Below, one piece after another: positions 1 through 9,531 of a DNA stretch of 64,000 nucleotides. This DNA is from JAWMQL01 sp033283165. Its GTDB lineage: Bacteria > Pseudomonadota > Gammaproteobacteria > Pseudomonadales > Halieaceae. The stretch covers positions 186,001 to 250,000 of the forward strand of contig JAWMQL010000002.1 in assembly GCA_033283165.1 (NCBI GenBank), given 5' to 3'. The notes below the pieces were generated by a model. That model had not been told where the DNA came from and searched no databases. It was given only the letters and a program-made list of their open reading frames with translations. Within the stretch, counting starts at the first letter, position 1. Each line of letters begins with the position of its first letter. The position numbers and the translations under genes are program-made.

Positions 1-1689
1 GGTCACGGTCTCCTCATCGAAGCCGTCCTGGAAGTCCGCCACGCTGGTGGCCCGGGCCCCGAAACCGCCCGAGCGATAGCCGGTGGCGTAGGTCACGTAG
101 GTGCGCAGGTCATCGTTCCAGGCATAGTTCAGGGTCAGGGAGCCGCTGGTGTTGGTCCAGTCGTCCGAGGCCAGGGCGGTGGTGCCACCGCCCTCGATGC
201 GCGAGTTACGCAGGTAGGCCTCCTTGTCGTCCTTGGTGTAGCGCAGGCCCACCGTGACATCCAGCTGGTCGGTGGCAGCGAAGGTCACCTGGCCGAAGGC
301 CGCCTGACTCTCGTTGTCCGAACCGTACTGGAAGATGGGCGTACTGAGCTGTACATCCTTGCCGAAACACGGCGCCGGGCTGCTGAAATCCTGGCACAGG
401 AAAGCCTGGGTGCCGGGGGGCTGGGCGCCGAATGCGAAGGTTGCCGGCAGGATAAAGAACTGCGGATTGTCCTCGTTGCTCTCCTCCTCGAAGTAGTACA
501 GGCCCAGGGTGTACTGCAGGCGCGAGTCCATGGCGTCGCCCAGTACCTGGAACTCGTGGGTGGTCTGCTCGTTGTCGCTCAGGCGCTCCGCGCGGAACAC
601 CGAGCGGTACTCGCCGGCGGGGACGAAGGTGCCGGGGGCGATGGTCGGGTCCTCCAGCACGGTGACGCCGTCCGACTTGAAGGCGCCGAAATCGGTGCCG
701 GTGGTGCCGCTGTCCCACTCACGGTAGGAGCCGATGTACTTCAGGGTGAGGTTGTCGCTGAGATCCCAGGCCAGGGTCAGGGTGTGCGCCTCCACATCGG
801 AGAAGGTGTCCATGCCTGGCGAAAAGGCCATGGGAAGTCCGCTGAGGCGGTCCTCGTCGGCGAAGGCTGTGGCCTGCCGGGTAATGGCGCCACCGATCTG
901 GTTGTTCGGCGGGCGGGTGGCCACAATCTGGGACAGGGCGGCATTGCTGTCGCGCTCGGAGTTGTCGTAGGTGTAATCCGCCACGAAGTTGTCCGTGGGC
1001 GTCAGCCGCAGGGCGATACGGTAGGCCTTGGACTCCTGCTCCCCCAGCTTGTTGCCGAGCACGGTATTGTTCACGTAACCGTCTTTCTCATTGTAATTGT
1101 AGGTCAGCTTGGCGGCGAACATGTTACCCAACAGGCCCGTGTCCAGGGTGGTCTTGGACCGCAGGAAGTCACGGTTGCCCAGGGTGATGTGCTGCTTGAA
1201 GCCGAACTCGTCCCGCGGCTTCTCGGTAATGATATTGATCGCGCCGCCGATGGTATTACGGCCGTACAACGTGCCCTGCGGGCCGCGCAGTACCTCGATC
1301 CGCTCCAGGTCGACGATGTCGAATACCGAGCCGGTACTGCGCGCGATATAGACGCCGTCCACGTACAGGCCGACGGTGTTTTCATTCAGCAGGGAGGTTT
1401 CGCCGGTGCCGACGCCGCGGATGGAAAAGCCGTAGTTGTCGAGGGAGGAAGGCTGCCGGCTGATCTGCAGGTTGGGCGTGTACTCCGACACCTGGCCGGC
1501 CTCGTAGACTCCCATGTTCTCCAGTTCCTGGGCTGCGAAGGCGGCCACCGAGATCGGCGTATCCTGCAGCGACTCCTCCCGCTTCTGTGCCGTGACGATA
1601 ACTTCTTCAAGCGCCAGGTTCTGGGCGATGCCGGGGGTGGCAATAGCAGCGGCCACGGCGCCGGCCAGCAGGGTTTTGCGGTAGTGCAT
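1..1689 (-). CDS. TonB-dependent outer-membrane receptor (3' end outside window)
   Basis: This is the first 563 codons of a TonB-dependent receptor that runs off the left edge of the window. The start is ATG with GAGGAA a few bases upstream, followed by a short signal peptide ending near GIAQ. A TonB-box/plug start (LEEVIVTAQKREESLQD) follows, then plug-domain motifs (IRGVGTGE, VDGVYIARS, LERIEVLRGPQGTLYGRNT, GGAINIIT). The rest reads as beta-barrel strands. Such proteins import large or scarce substrates across the outer membrane using the TonB/ExbBD motor. It lies downstream of, and parallel to, the sulfatase at 1846, so uptake of a sulfated compound is possible, but that is inference. The substrate is unknown. 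Confidence 0.93.
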   Translation of the reverse strand, partial: MHYRKTLLAGAVAAAIATPGIAQNLALEEVIVTAQKREESLQDTPISVAAFAAQELENMGVYEAGQVSEYTPNLQISRQPSSLDNYGFSIRGVGTGETSLLNENTVGLYVDGVYIARSTGSVFDIVDLERIEVLRGPQGTLYGRNTIGGAINIITEKPRDEFGFKQHITLGNRDFLRSKTTLDTGLLGNMFAAKLTYNYNEKDGYVNNTVLGNKLGEQESKAYRIALRLTPTDNFVADYTYDNSERDSNAALSQIVATRPPNNQIGGAITRQATAFADEDRLSGLPMAFSPGMDTFSDVEAHTLTLAWDLSDNLTLKYIGSYREWDSGTTGTDFGAFKSDGVTVLEDPTIAPGTFVPAGEYRSVFRAERLSDNEQTTHEFQVLGDAMDSRLQYTLGLYYFEEESNEDNPQFFILPATFAFGAQPPGTQAFLCQDFSSPAPCFGKDVQLSTPIFQYGSDNESQAAFGQVTFAATDQLDVTVGLRYTKDDKEAYLRNSRIEGGGTTALASDDWTNTSGSLTLNYAWNDDLRTYVTYATGYRSGGFGARATSVADFQDGFDEETVT

Positions 1690-1845
1690 ACGTAGTTCCT
1701 CGCGGTTGAATTATTATCTGCGTGTGGTACTCAACGCTGAAATGCAGTCTAGCGCCACCGCCAGAAATAACAAAGCGGCCGTGGAAACGGATAATTGAAC
1801 CGGCCCGGGCTTTTCGGTCGTATTGTGAAAAGTTGGCAAAACCGC

Positions 1846-3522
1846 TCAGGCTTCCGGTTCAATTTGGATTTCCTCACTCGCCAGCCAGCCGTAGCGCACC
1901 GCACGGGCCATCACCGGCCCACCACCTGTCAACCGCACGGGATCGCGGTACAGCTGCCAGCGCTCCTCGCTGCCGCGCCGATAAGCCAGCGAGGCGCCCG
2001 CCGTGTCAGCCTCCAGGAACAGTACCCCACCCTGGATAACGCCGCGGGGAGACGGCGTCTGCAACTGCGAGCCGTGCGGCTGGAAGCGGCGCGCCATCTC
2101 GGCCTCACTGTCCTCGCTCCAGTCGCCGATCCGGGCCAGGCGCTGCTCCAGCGCACGACGCAGGCGAATCAGGTCTGCACCGTAGCGCGGGTCGGCGCTG
2201 AGGTCGGTGACTTCGAAGGGATCCCGGTCCAGGTCATACAGTTGCTCCGTCCCCGGAGGCTCAAACCAGTCCCGCTGGACCGCGTCCAGTTGCCCGGCGG
2301 CGTACAGGGCCCGCATTTCCCGCACCATGTCGATGTTGTCACGAAAAGCCAGGGGATGACCGCCGGGCAGGTCCGGGTACCAACTGCGAATATACTTGAA
2401 GCGCCGGTCGCGCACCGCTCGCTGCCGATCCACCACCTCGTCGATGCGATCACGCTGCGCATACACATACTGTCGCGGTGCGGCGGCGAGATCGGCGAAG
2501 TCCTGCCCGTGCAGGTATTCGGGGGGTGTTACGCCCGCCAGTTTCAGGATGGTCGGCGCCAGGTCCACGAAGCTGATCAGGCGCCGGTCCACGCTGCCGG
2601 GTTCGACCCCGGCGGGCCGGTAGGCCGCGGGCCAGCGGATGATCATGGGCACGTGAATACCGGCGTCGAACAATTCCCGCTTGGCCCGGGGCAGGCCGTC
2701 GCCGTGGTCGGTGGTCCAGATGACGATGGTGGAGTCCGCCAGGCCATCGGCTGCCAGTTGCGCCAGCAGTTCACCCACCTCGGCATCCATCTGGGCGATA
2801 TTGTCGTAATGCCGGGCAACGTCCTGTCGCACCGTGGGTGTGTCCGGGTAATAGGGCGGCAGCCGCACCGCCGCCGGGTCAGTGACAGCTGCCACCTCGT
2901 CCAGCTGCCACCACCGGAAGAGCTGCAGCAACAGCTGCATTCCGCTGTGCGGCAGGGTGCCCAGGGGGGTGAAAACACCGCTTTCGTGGGTCACGAGAAA
3001 ATTGCGCAAAGCGAAAAATGGCTGACCAGGCGGGCGGTCTCGCCAGGCGCCGGGCCCGGTGCCCTCCTCATCCCAGATCGTAAATGGTCCGCTGCCGGCA
3101 TAGGGGCCGCTGAACTGGTAATCCAGCTTGCTGTCGGTGTAGGTATAATACCCCGCCTCGCGCAGCAGTTCCGGGTAGGCCTTCACCCCCGCGGGTGGCA
3201 CGGCCAGGTAGGCCCCACCCGGGGCGCTGCTGGTGCGCATATGCTGGGTCCCGGTGGCCACCTGGTGCATGCCCAGGATATGTGCGGCGCGGCTCGGCGC
3301 ACAGACCCCGGCCGTGGTGAATACCCGGGTGTAGCGCACCCCCTCAGCCGCCAGCCGGTCGAGGTTGGGGGTGCGGGCCACCGGGTCGCCGAAGGCGCCC
3401 ACCCGGGGGCTCATGTCCTCCGCCATCAGCAACAGGAAATTGGGCGGCGCCGGGCCGGCGTGGGCCGCCGTGGCAACCAGTATGAAGAGCGGAACCAGCA
3501 AGCGGATTCCCGCCCCGGGCAT
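1846..3522 (-). CDS. Secreted sulfatase, formylglycine-dependent
   Basis: A 558-residue type I sulfatase with an N-terminal signal peptide (residues about 1-22, ending AHA). The activation motif C74-A-P-S-R78 is intact; Cys74 should be converted to formylglycine by a maturase not seen in this window. Metal-site elements are visible as MAED at 33-36 and D272-H273-G274, with K281 shortly after. It would hydrolyse a sulfate ester in the periplasm or outside the cell. Its start overlaps the stop of the upstream SDR by one base (TGATG), so the two are translationally coupled. Substrate class (polysaccharide, steroid or aryl sulfate) cannot be set from sequence alone. Confidence 0.9.
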   Translation of the reverse strand: MPGAGIRLLVPLFILVATAAHAGPAPPNFLLLMAEDMSPRVGAFGDPVARTPNLDRLAAEGVRYTRVFTTAGVCAPSRAAHILGMHQVATGTQHMRTSSAPGGAYLAVPPAGVKAYPELLREAGYYTYTDSKLDYQFSGPYAGSGPFTIWDEEGTGPGAWRDRPPGQPFFALRNFLVTHESGVFTPLGTLPHSGMQLLLQLFRWWQLDEVAAVTDPAAVRLPPYYPDTPTVRQDVARHYDNIAQMDAEVGELLAQLAADGLADSTIVIWTTDHGDGLPRAKRELFDAGIHVPMIIRWPAAYRPAGVEPGSVDRRLISFVDLAPTILKLAGVTPPEYLHGQDFADLAAAPRQYVYAQRDRIDEVVDRQRAVRDRRFKYIRSWYPDLPGGHPLAFRDNIDMVREMRALYAAGQLDAVQRDWFEPPGTEQLYDLDRDPFEVTDLSADPRYGADLIRLRRALEQRLARIGDWSEDSEAEMARRFQPHGSQLQTPSPRGVIQGGVLFLEADTAGASLAYRRGSEERWQLYRDPVRLTGGGPVMARAVRYGWLASEEIQIEPEA

Positions 3523-4310
3523 CAGCGCGAGCCCTTGTCGAGAGCGCGTTCGGGGTCCCCGATCACGGCCAGCAGCCTGATCAGCCGGTGCCGGGGGAGC
3601 AGGCGCGGCAGCAGCAGCATGAGGCGGTTGGCGCGCCCGGTGACCACGATCGCCTCCTTGCGCCGCGCCAGCGCGACCAGGGCTTCAGCCACCACCTCCT
3701 CCACGTCCTGGGTCACCGCGGCGGGCAGGCTGTCATTATCCCCGGCGCCGGCGGAGGCCTGCGCGACAAATTCGGTGCGGGTCAGGCCCGGGCACAGGCC
3801 CATCACATAGATGCCACGCCCCCTCTGTTCATGCCACAGGCACTCCGAGAAAGCCGCCAGGAAGGCTTTGCTGCCGCTGTAGATGGGCTGCGCCGGGGTG
3901 GGCAGGAAGGAGACGATGGAGGCGACATTGATCAGGGCGTCTCCGGGTTCGGCCTGCCGCAGGAAGGCGTGGGCCAGATCCACCACCGCCTGGCAATCCA
4001 CCGCCAGCAGGTTGCGCTGTTTTTCCAGGTCCGACTGGTAAAAGGGCTCCAGGCTGCTGAGGCCGGCGTTGTTGACCAGCAGATGCACGTGCTCCCCGGC
4101 GATCCGCGCCATCACGGACTCGCGTCCGGCCACTTCAGCCAGGTCGGCCAGCAGGTAGCTGTGGCCGTCGCCGGGCAGTTGCTCCATCAGTTCCTGCAGT
4201 CGCTGCTCGCGGCGCGCCACCGCGAGCACGCGGTAACCTTGCGCCGCCAGTTGCCGCGCGAATTCCCGCCCGATGCCGGAGCTGGCGCCGGTAACCAGTG
4301 CAAGCTTCAC
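3522..4310 (-). CDS. Short-chain dehydrogenase/reductase
   Basis: A 262-residue classical SDR starting at GTG. It has the NAD(P)-binding motif TGASSGIG at residues 7-14, NNAG near 80, and the YSGSK catalytic Tyr/Lys pair near 144-148. The basic residues after the second strand (ARREQR) favour NADPH. The C-terminal tail is hydrophobic and basic, as in membrane-associated DHRS-like members. It would reduce or oxidise a carbonyl/alcohol. It is the middle gene of a three-gene operon: its start lies one base past the stop of the EXPERA-like gene and its stop overlaps the sulfatase start. The substrate is unknown. Confidence 0.9.
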   Translation of the reverse strand: MKLALVTGASSGIGREFARQLAAQGYRVLAVARREQRLQELMEQLPGDGHSYLLADLAEVAGRESVMARIAGEHVHLLVNNAGLSSLEPFYQSDLEKQRNLLAVDCQAVVDLAHAFLRQAEPGDALINVASIVSFLPTPAQPIYSGSKAFLAAFSECLWHEQRGRGIYVMGLCPGLTRTEFVAQASAGAGDNDSLPAAVTQDVEEVVAEALVALARRKEAIVVTGRANRLMLLLPRLLPRHRLIRLLAVIGDPERALDKGSR

Positions 4311-4311
4311 C

Positions 4312-5115
4312 TCAGCCGGCCCGCGCTTCGGCTCTCGCTTCGGACAAGGCCTCCGCCCGGGTCCGCCGCACCAGTAACCACAGGCCGCCGATGGCGGCGG
4401 CGGGACTGAGCACCGACCACTGCAGATTCAGGCCTACCCACTTGAGCCAGAAGCCCCAGACGCCGTCCTCGATATTGCGAAAATCCACCAGGATCTCCCC
4501 CAGGTAAATCACCGAGGTGTTGCCGTAAAAGGCCGACCAGTTGGCGAGAATGCCCAGGCCCAGGGCCGACTTGTAGTGGCGGCCGCGGACCATCCACCAG
4601 GCCGCCAGCAATTCCAGCACGCCCAGGTGGGACAGCATCGCCTCGTGCGCCAGCTGGGCCTCGTGCGGCCGCATGTAGCGGGTGTCGGCCACCGAATACA
4701 ACCACCAGGGCCAGAAGAACCACTCATCGGGCTTGAGCTCCGAGCCCAGGTGATAGAGGTAGGGAATCTTCATGTACACCACGGGCAATTCCCACAGCAG
4801 TTCCGCACAGCCGCTGGTGATCAACCACACCACCAGGAACTCGTGCCACTTCTGCTCCAGGCTGCGGCGCTCGCCCCGGTTGTCCACGAAGGCGAACAGC
4901 GCCGCCCAGTAGCCGATGAACAGGCTGACCGAGACATACTTGTCCGCCGGCATCGGTGCAATAACGCCCAGCGCGATCAGGGTCCAGGCGGTCACGAAGG
5001 CGCCGGGGATCATGACGGCCGAGGCGACATAGGCGGAGCGGCGGATGTTGAAGCCGGTGCGGGCCGGGGCGACCCAATCGTGGAGCCCGGTGGCGGCGAG
5101 GGGTTGGCTATTCAT
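4312..5115 (-). CDS. Polytopic membrane protein, EXPERA/EBP-like
   Basis: A 267-residue protein with about five or six membrane segments and many conserved-looking Trp, Glu and His residues (KWHEFLVVW, CAELLWELP, HEAMLSHLGVLELLAAWW). The arrangement of buried acidic and His residues in helices recalls the EXPERA fold of emopamil-binding sterol isomerases, but this resemblance is by eye only and not certain. It is the first gene of an operon with the SDR and sulfatase, which would suit a lipid or sterol-like substrate. It could instead be an unrelated conserved membrane protein. Confidence 0.6.
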   Translation of the reverse strand: MNSQPLAATGLHDWVAPARTGFNIRRSAYVASAVMIPGAFVTAWTLIALGVIAPMPADKYVSVSLFIGYWAALFAFVDNRGERRSLEQKWHEFLVVWLITSGCAELLWELPVVYMKIPYLYHLGSELKPDEWFFWPWWLYSVADTRYMRPHEAQLAHEAMLSHLGVLELLAAWWMVRGRHYKSALGLGILANWSAFYGNTSVIYLGEILVDFRNIEDGVWGFWLKWVGLNLQWSVLSPAAAIGGLWLLVRRTRAEALSEARAEARAG

Positions 5116-5205
5116 ATTGTCATCCTCGGTGTTATCAGCCTGTGATTACACCACCGGGAAAGGAGCGGGGAAAGGGCGGGAGGCGGTGCGGTGGGCGCGG
5201 TTCAG

Positions 5206-5847
5206 CTAATCATCCCCGAGGGCTACCCGCGCCAGCATCTGCATGACCATCTGCCAGCCCTCATCGGTATCGAGCTTCAGGCCATTGTAGTCGGGGGAAC
5301 TGTTGGCGCGCATGGCGAGGTAGTTGGCAGCCGCCTGGAGGATAAAAATACGGGCCATGTCCCCTTCGTTGTCATAAGCCGGGTCCCCGGTCACGAGCAA
5401 TTCGTGGGAGTAACCCAGACGACGGCGCACGGCCTCGAGCAGCCGCGGCAGGCTCCTGGAAGTACCCAGGTCCTGGGCCATGACCTGGCAGGCCGCGGGG
5501 TTGTCGCGCAGCATGCCGGCGTAATTGACGTGAATGCGCGCCAGCCGCTCCCGGGGACCGTGGCGCGAAAAGCTCTCCAGGTCCTCCCCGGCAATCTGCT
5601 CTGGCGAGGGATTCAACTCCGAACGCTCCAGCCAGGCCTCGGCCAGCCCATCCAGGCCACCGAAATACTTGTAGATCAGGCCCTTGCCCACACCCGCTTC
5701 GGCCACGATGGCGTTGATACCCAGGCCTTCCACACCTTCCGCCAGCAACACCCGCTCAAACGCGTCCATGATGCGATTCTGCGTGGCGCGGCGCTTGGCC
5801 CCCTGCCGGGGCTTGCCGGGCGTCACTTGCGCGCTGATTTCTGACAT
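5206..5847 (-). CDS. TetR-family transcriptional repressor
   Basis: A 213-residue protein with a basic N-terminus and a TetR helix-turn-helix at about residues 25-66 (GINAIVAEAGVGKGLIYKYFGG). The C-terminal ligand domain is divergent. It sits 90 bases upstream of the EXPERA-SDR-sulfatase operon on the same strand and is divergent from the TonB receptor at 6017. A palindrome (5894-5907) lies 46 bases upstream of its start in the shared promoter region, so it probably represses itself and possibly the receptor. Its ligand is unknown. Confidence 0.88.
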   Translation of the reverse strand: MSEISAQVTPGKPRQGAKRRATQNRIMDAFERVLLAEGVEGLGINAIVAEAGVGKGLIYKYFGGLDGLAEAWLERSELNPSPEQIAGEDLESFSRHGPRERLARIHVNYAGMLRDNPAACQVMAQDLGTSRSLPRLLEAVRRRLGYSHELLVTGDPAYDNEGDMARIFILQAAANYLAMRANSSPDYNGLKLDTDEGWQMVMQMLARVALGDD

Positions 5848-5893
5848 TGGGTGTTCCGGGTAGCGTTTGCTCGCTATTCTACGCAGAAAAAGT

Positions 5894-5907
5894 TGACCGT
5901 GCGGTCA
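5894..5907. promoter_or_regulatory. Probable TetR operator palindrome
   Basis: TGACCG-TG-CGGTCA, an inverted repeat with six-base perfect arms, lies between the divergent TetR gene (start 5847) and the TonB receptor (start 6017). This form is common for TetR-family operators. A second, degenerate half (TTGACTCGGTCC) follows at 5915-5926. Assignment to the adjacent regulator is inference from position. Confidence 0.6.
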
Positions 5908-5914
5908 TTTTTTC

Positions 5915-5943
5915 TTGACTCGGTCCGCGCCAGGGGTTAGAAA
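5915..5943 (+). promoter_or_regulatory. Sigma70-like promoter for the TonB receptor at 6017
   Basis: TTGACT at 5915-5920 and TAGAAA at 5938-5943 are separated by 17 bases. The TetR-type palindrome lies eight bases upstream of the -35 box, a suitable position to interfere with RNA polymerase. Read by eye only. Confidence 0.4.
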
Positions 5944-6016
5944 TAGCCTAATGACATAACTTTAAGTCAAATGCCGCCCCCTTGGGGCCGCTCGGCAAGC
6001 CCCCGGAGGATGACCC

Positions 6017-8599
6017 ATGCCCCTGACCAACCCCAGAACACTGATAGCACTACACCTCGCTGCGGTCTGCGCGAGCCTGACCGGCACGGCGCGGGCCCAG
6101 GACGACTCAGCGACTGCTGCCGCCCTGGAGGAGGTGGTGGTCACGGTCCGGAAACGGGCCGAAAGCGTACAGGACGTACCCCTGGCGATCGACGCCTTTG
6201 ACGCCGGCAGCATCGAGCAATTCAATATCCAGAGCACCGGGGACGTCGCACGCTATACGCCGGCCCTGACTTTCGATGTGGGTGCGCTGCCCAACGACAC
6301 ACGCCCCTCCATCCGCGGAGTCAACGCCACCCGGGGCCGTCCCAACGTGGCTATCCTGGTCGACTCGATCGACGTTTCCAGTGAGGCAATGACGGTGGCC
6401 GGCGGCGGCATTACCGCCAACCTGCGCCTGCTCGACCTGGAACGTATCGAGGTGGTCAAGGGGCCCCAGAGTGTCCTGTACGGCCGCAGCGCCTTTACCG
6501 GCGCGGTCAACTATGTCACACGTCGACCCTCACATCAGTTCGAAGGTAAGATCGACGCCGACTACGACGAGCACAATACCTACAACCTGAACCTGTCGGT
6601 CTCAGGCCCCCTGGTGCAGGACACCCTGGCCGCGCGCCTGACCCTGTCGACCTACGACACGGATGGCTGGTACCAGAACCCGAATACCGGCGATGACCTT
6701 GGCACCGGTGAGTCCAGCGGCGGCTCCCTGGCCCTGGAATGGCAGGCCAGCGATCATTTCACGGCCTACGTCCGGGCGGAATATTCGGAAGACGAATACA
6801 GTCCGCGCGCAGAGCCCATGATCCGTTCCATGAGCGAACAATTCGATCCGGCGGTCAATTTCATGGCCACCGGCACCGTGACCGACGCGGCCACCCAGTT
6901 GCCCTATGCCTTCGATGGCACCGTTTGCAATGGCATCGACCGGCAGCAACCCTACTTCGACAGTTTCGGCATGGGCCCCGCCTGCCGCCCGGTGGTGACC
7001 GGTGAACTGGACGCCGACGAGGACGATATTGACCTGTCCGCCGACCCCCGCAGCGGGCGCGACTTCAACGGCCTGGACACGGAAAACACCCGCGTGCACG
7101 TGGATCTGGAATGGCAGAACGACAACCTGAGTGTCCGCTACCTGATGGGCTACACCGACAACGAACTGGCCATGCAACAGGACTTCGACCTGACCGGCTA
7201 CGCCATCATCGCGGTGCCCGACGTGGCCAGCCAGTTCGGCCTGTCGGCTATGGCCCAGCAGCAGGTGGATACCGAACAATGGAGCCACGAACTGCGTGTC
7301 AGTGGCGATCACAAGCGCCTGCACTGGACCGCCAGCGCCCTGTACTGGACCGAGGACATGGACGTGGCCTTCGACGACGAGTGGTGGTTGCGCGAGGGCG
7401 CCGACGCCGGCCTGGTGCTGGACCTGTTCAACCAGTTCGTATTCCCTTTCCTGCCTCCGCCCGGCATGACCCATATCGCGACGGGACCGGGCGACACCCC
7501 GGCCACACCCCTGAGCCGCGAGACCGACCACTGGTCCGTGGCGGGCAGCCTGGCATACGACTTCACCGACGCGTTTACCGTGACCGTGGAGGGGCGCTAC
7601 CTGGAGGAGACCATCGACTACGCCGGCCGCGCCGAGGATGTGTCGTTCTTCTCCCTGTTCGGCGGTGACCCGAATTTCGGCTTTTTCTTCGGCCCGGGTT
7701 TGATGACGGAAAACGAGGTGGAGGAAGAGGAGTTCGTGCCGCGGATCACTGCGGATTGGTCGCTTTCCGGCGAGCAGATGCTCTACGCCTACGCGGCCAA
7801 GGGCTTCAAACCCGGCGGCATTTCCACCGTGGACGCCAATGGTGACGTGTCCACCGGCGAATTCGGCTCAGAGCAGGTCTGGGCCTACGAGGTGGGCTAC
7901 AAGTCCCTGTGGCGTAACAACTCGGTGCGCTTCAACGCTGCCGCGTTTTACTACGACTACACCGACCAGCAGGTTCCCTACTTCTTTACCGATCCCGCCA
8001 CCGGCCTGCTGAATTCCACCGTGCTCAACGCCGGTGAAACCGAGGTCAAGGGCGCCGAATTCGAACTGGTCTGGAACTCGGCGTATGTCGAGGGGCTGTC
8101 CGCCACCGTGTCCTACGTCTACTCGGATGCGGAATACTCGGACTTCAACACCCGCGAAATCCTGGCCGAAGCCGGCGGTGTGCCGGACAATAACACCCTG
8201 GCCCAGGCGGGTAACGCGGACGGCGACTACAGCGGCAACCAGGTGCTGCTCGCGCCGGAGCACGCCGGCCTGGTCAGCGGCCGCTACGATTTTACCGTCG
8301 GCCAGCTGGACAGCTACGTGCAACTGATCGGCAACTACCAGTCAAAGCGTTACGTCGACCCCGGCAACCGGGCCTACCTGCCCTCTCGCTGGGAGGCGGA
8401 CCTGTACGCGGGCATCAGCTCCGAGCGCTGGAGCGCGACCCTCTACGTCACCAACCTGTTTGACGAGGACAAGGTCTCGAGCGGCTACAGTAACGTCGAT
8501 TACGGCCTGCTGCCGGACGCGCAGAACGTCTCCTCGGCCGCCAGTGTGGTCCTGCCGCAACCGCGTACCGTCGGCCTGCGCGCCAGCTTCAGCTTCTGA
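6017..8599 (+). CDS. TonB-dependent outer-membrane receptor
   Basis: An 860-residue full-length receptor. ATG is preceded by GGAGG. A signal peptide ends near ARAQ (about residue 27), followed by the TonB-box/plug start (LEEVVVTVRKRAESVQDVP). Plug motifs are IRGVNATRGRPN and LERIEVVKGPQSVLYGRSA, followed by VNYVTRRPS. The barrel ends in the usual aromatic terminus (RTVGLRASFSF). The FTGAVNYVT form places it with the large group of marine receptors for organic substrates rather than classic siderophore receptors; that is a soft inference. The next gene follows after eight bases, so receptor and membrane protein are probably co-transcribed. Confidence 0.94.
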   Translation: MPLTNPRTLIALHLAAVCASLTGTARAQDDSATAAALEEVVVTVRKRAESVQDVPLAIDAFDAGSIEQFNIQSTGDVARYTPALTFDVGALPNDTRPSIRGVNATRGRPNVAILVDSIDVSSEAMTVAGGGITANLRLLDLERIEVVKGPQSVLYGRSAFTGAVNYVTRRPSHQFEGKIDADYDEHNTYNLNLSVSGPLVQDTLAARLTLSTYDTDGWYQNPNTGDDLGTGESSGGSLALEWQASDHFTAYVRAEYSEDEYSPRAEPMIRSMSEQFDPAVNFMATGTVTDAATQLPYAFDGTVCNGIDRQQPYFDSFGMGPACRPVVTGELDADEDDIDLSADPRSGRDFNGLDTENTRVHVDLEWQNDNLSVRYLMGYTDNELAMQQDFDLTGYAIIAVPDVASQFGLSAMAQQQVDTEQWSHELRVSGDHKRLHWTASALYWTEDMDVAFDDEWWLREGADAGLVLDLFNQFVFPFLPPPGMTHIATGPGDTPATPLSRETDHWSVAGSLAYDFTDAFTVTVEGRYLEETIDYAGRAEDVSFFSLFGGDPNFGFFFGPGLMTENEVEEEEFVPRITADWSLSGEQMLYAYAAKGFKPGGISTVDANGDVSTGEFGSEQVWAYEVGYKSLWRNNSVRFNAAAFYYDYTDQQVPYFFTDPATGLLNSTVLNAGETEVKGAEFELVWNSAYVEGLSATVSYVYSDAEYSDFNTREILAEAGGVPDNNTLAQAGNADGDYSGNQVLLAPEHAGLVSGRYDFTVGQLDSYVQLIGNYQSKRYVDPGNRAYLPSRWEADLYAGISSERWSATLYVTNLFDEDKVSSGYSNVDYGLLPDAQNVSSAASVVLPQPRTVGLRASFSF

Positions 8600-8607
8600 G
8601 ACCTGCC

Positions 8608-9531
8608 ATGACGAACAGGGCATTTGCCACTGCCACTTCGGGCGGCCTCGGCAGCTGGCTGCGTAAGCCCCCGGTGCTGGGGCTGCTGTTACTGGCCCTG
8701 ATGCTGGGCGAGAAGATGCTGGCTCACACCTACACCGCGATCAACATCTACGTGCTGCCGGCCCCCTGGAAGTACTGGGTGCCGGCACTGATTGGCACGA
8801 TGGGCGTCTGGCTCGTCCTGCGCGGCATGGGCAAGAGCGAAGTGCGCGGCTCCCTGCTCGGCTACGGCGGCGGGGTGCTGATCTGGATGTCCTGGTTCGA
8901 GAGCGGCCTGCCACTGCTGGCCCGCTACAACGAGGTGCCGGCCTTCCTGCCCGAGGAGGGCAACAGGATGGCCGGGCTGATGGGCGAACACGTGTTGCTG
9001 GAAGCCAGCGGCATCTTCTGCCTGGTGACCCTGTTCTTCATCATGCTGAACAAGGACGTGCGCTGCCGCATGCTGCTCTGGATCCGGCGCCGGCTGGGCC
9101 TGGCCGACACGATCGGCAAACCCACCCAGGGCTACCGCCCGAACGTGGCCCGGGTGGCGGCGTTCGAGTACATCTACGTGACCTGGTTCATGTACGTCGT
9201 CACCCTGGTACTGGTGGATCCGCGCCTGCTGGGCCTGTACCACCCACTGACCTACGCGCTGTCGGGCATGCTGGTAGCCTGGGGGCTGTACCTCGTGTAC
9301 AAGCTGACCCGCCAGCGTGAAGTGGGCCTCAGCATCCGCTACGCCATCGGCGCGGTCGGCGTGGTGTGGTTCGTACCCGAGATTCTCGCGCTGTACGAGG
9401 TCTTCTACGAGTTCTACCTCTACGTCGATCGGCACCCGATTGCAATGAGTGCCATACTGGCCCTGACCGTGTTTATACTGGTGCTGTTATGGAAAACACC
9501 GGTGCACCCCGATACCGGCCGCTCGCTGTAG
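8608..9531 (+). CDS. Polytopic membrane protein of unknown function
   Basis: A 307-residue protein with about seven or eight hydrophobic segments (for example around residues 23-40, 55-70, 88-103, 130-148, 190-210, 215-235, 248-270 and 285-302). I do not recognise the family and see no catalytic motif. It follows the TonB receptor by eight bases and its 3' end overlaps the start of the SGNH-like lipoprotein by 43 bases, so the three form one transcription unit. It could be a transporter component or an integral membrane enzyme acting on the imported compound. Confidence 0.75.
   Translation: MTNRAFATATSGGLGSWLRKPPVLGLLLLALMLGEKMLAHTYTAINIYVLPAPWKYWVPALIGTMGVWLVLRGMGKSEVRGSLLGYGGGVLIWMSWFESGLPLLARYNEVPAFLPEEGNRMAGLMGEHVLLEASGIFCLVTLFFIMLNKDVRCRMLLWIRRRLGLADTIGKPTQGYRPNVARVAAFEYIYVTWFMYVVTLVLVDPRLLGLYHPLTYALSGMLVAWGLYLVYKLTRQREVGLSIRYAIGAVGVVWFVPEILALYEVFYEFYLYVDRHPIAMSAILALTVFILVLLWKTPVHPDTGRSL

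Noticed and set aside
556..1695. Long plus-strand open frame opposite the first receptor gene
   Set aside because: It is an antisense shadow in GC-rich DNA with no ribosome binding site and no recognisable protein; the minus-strand receptor explains the region.
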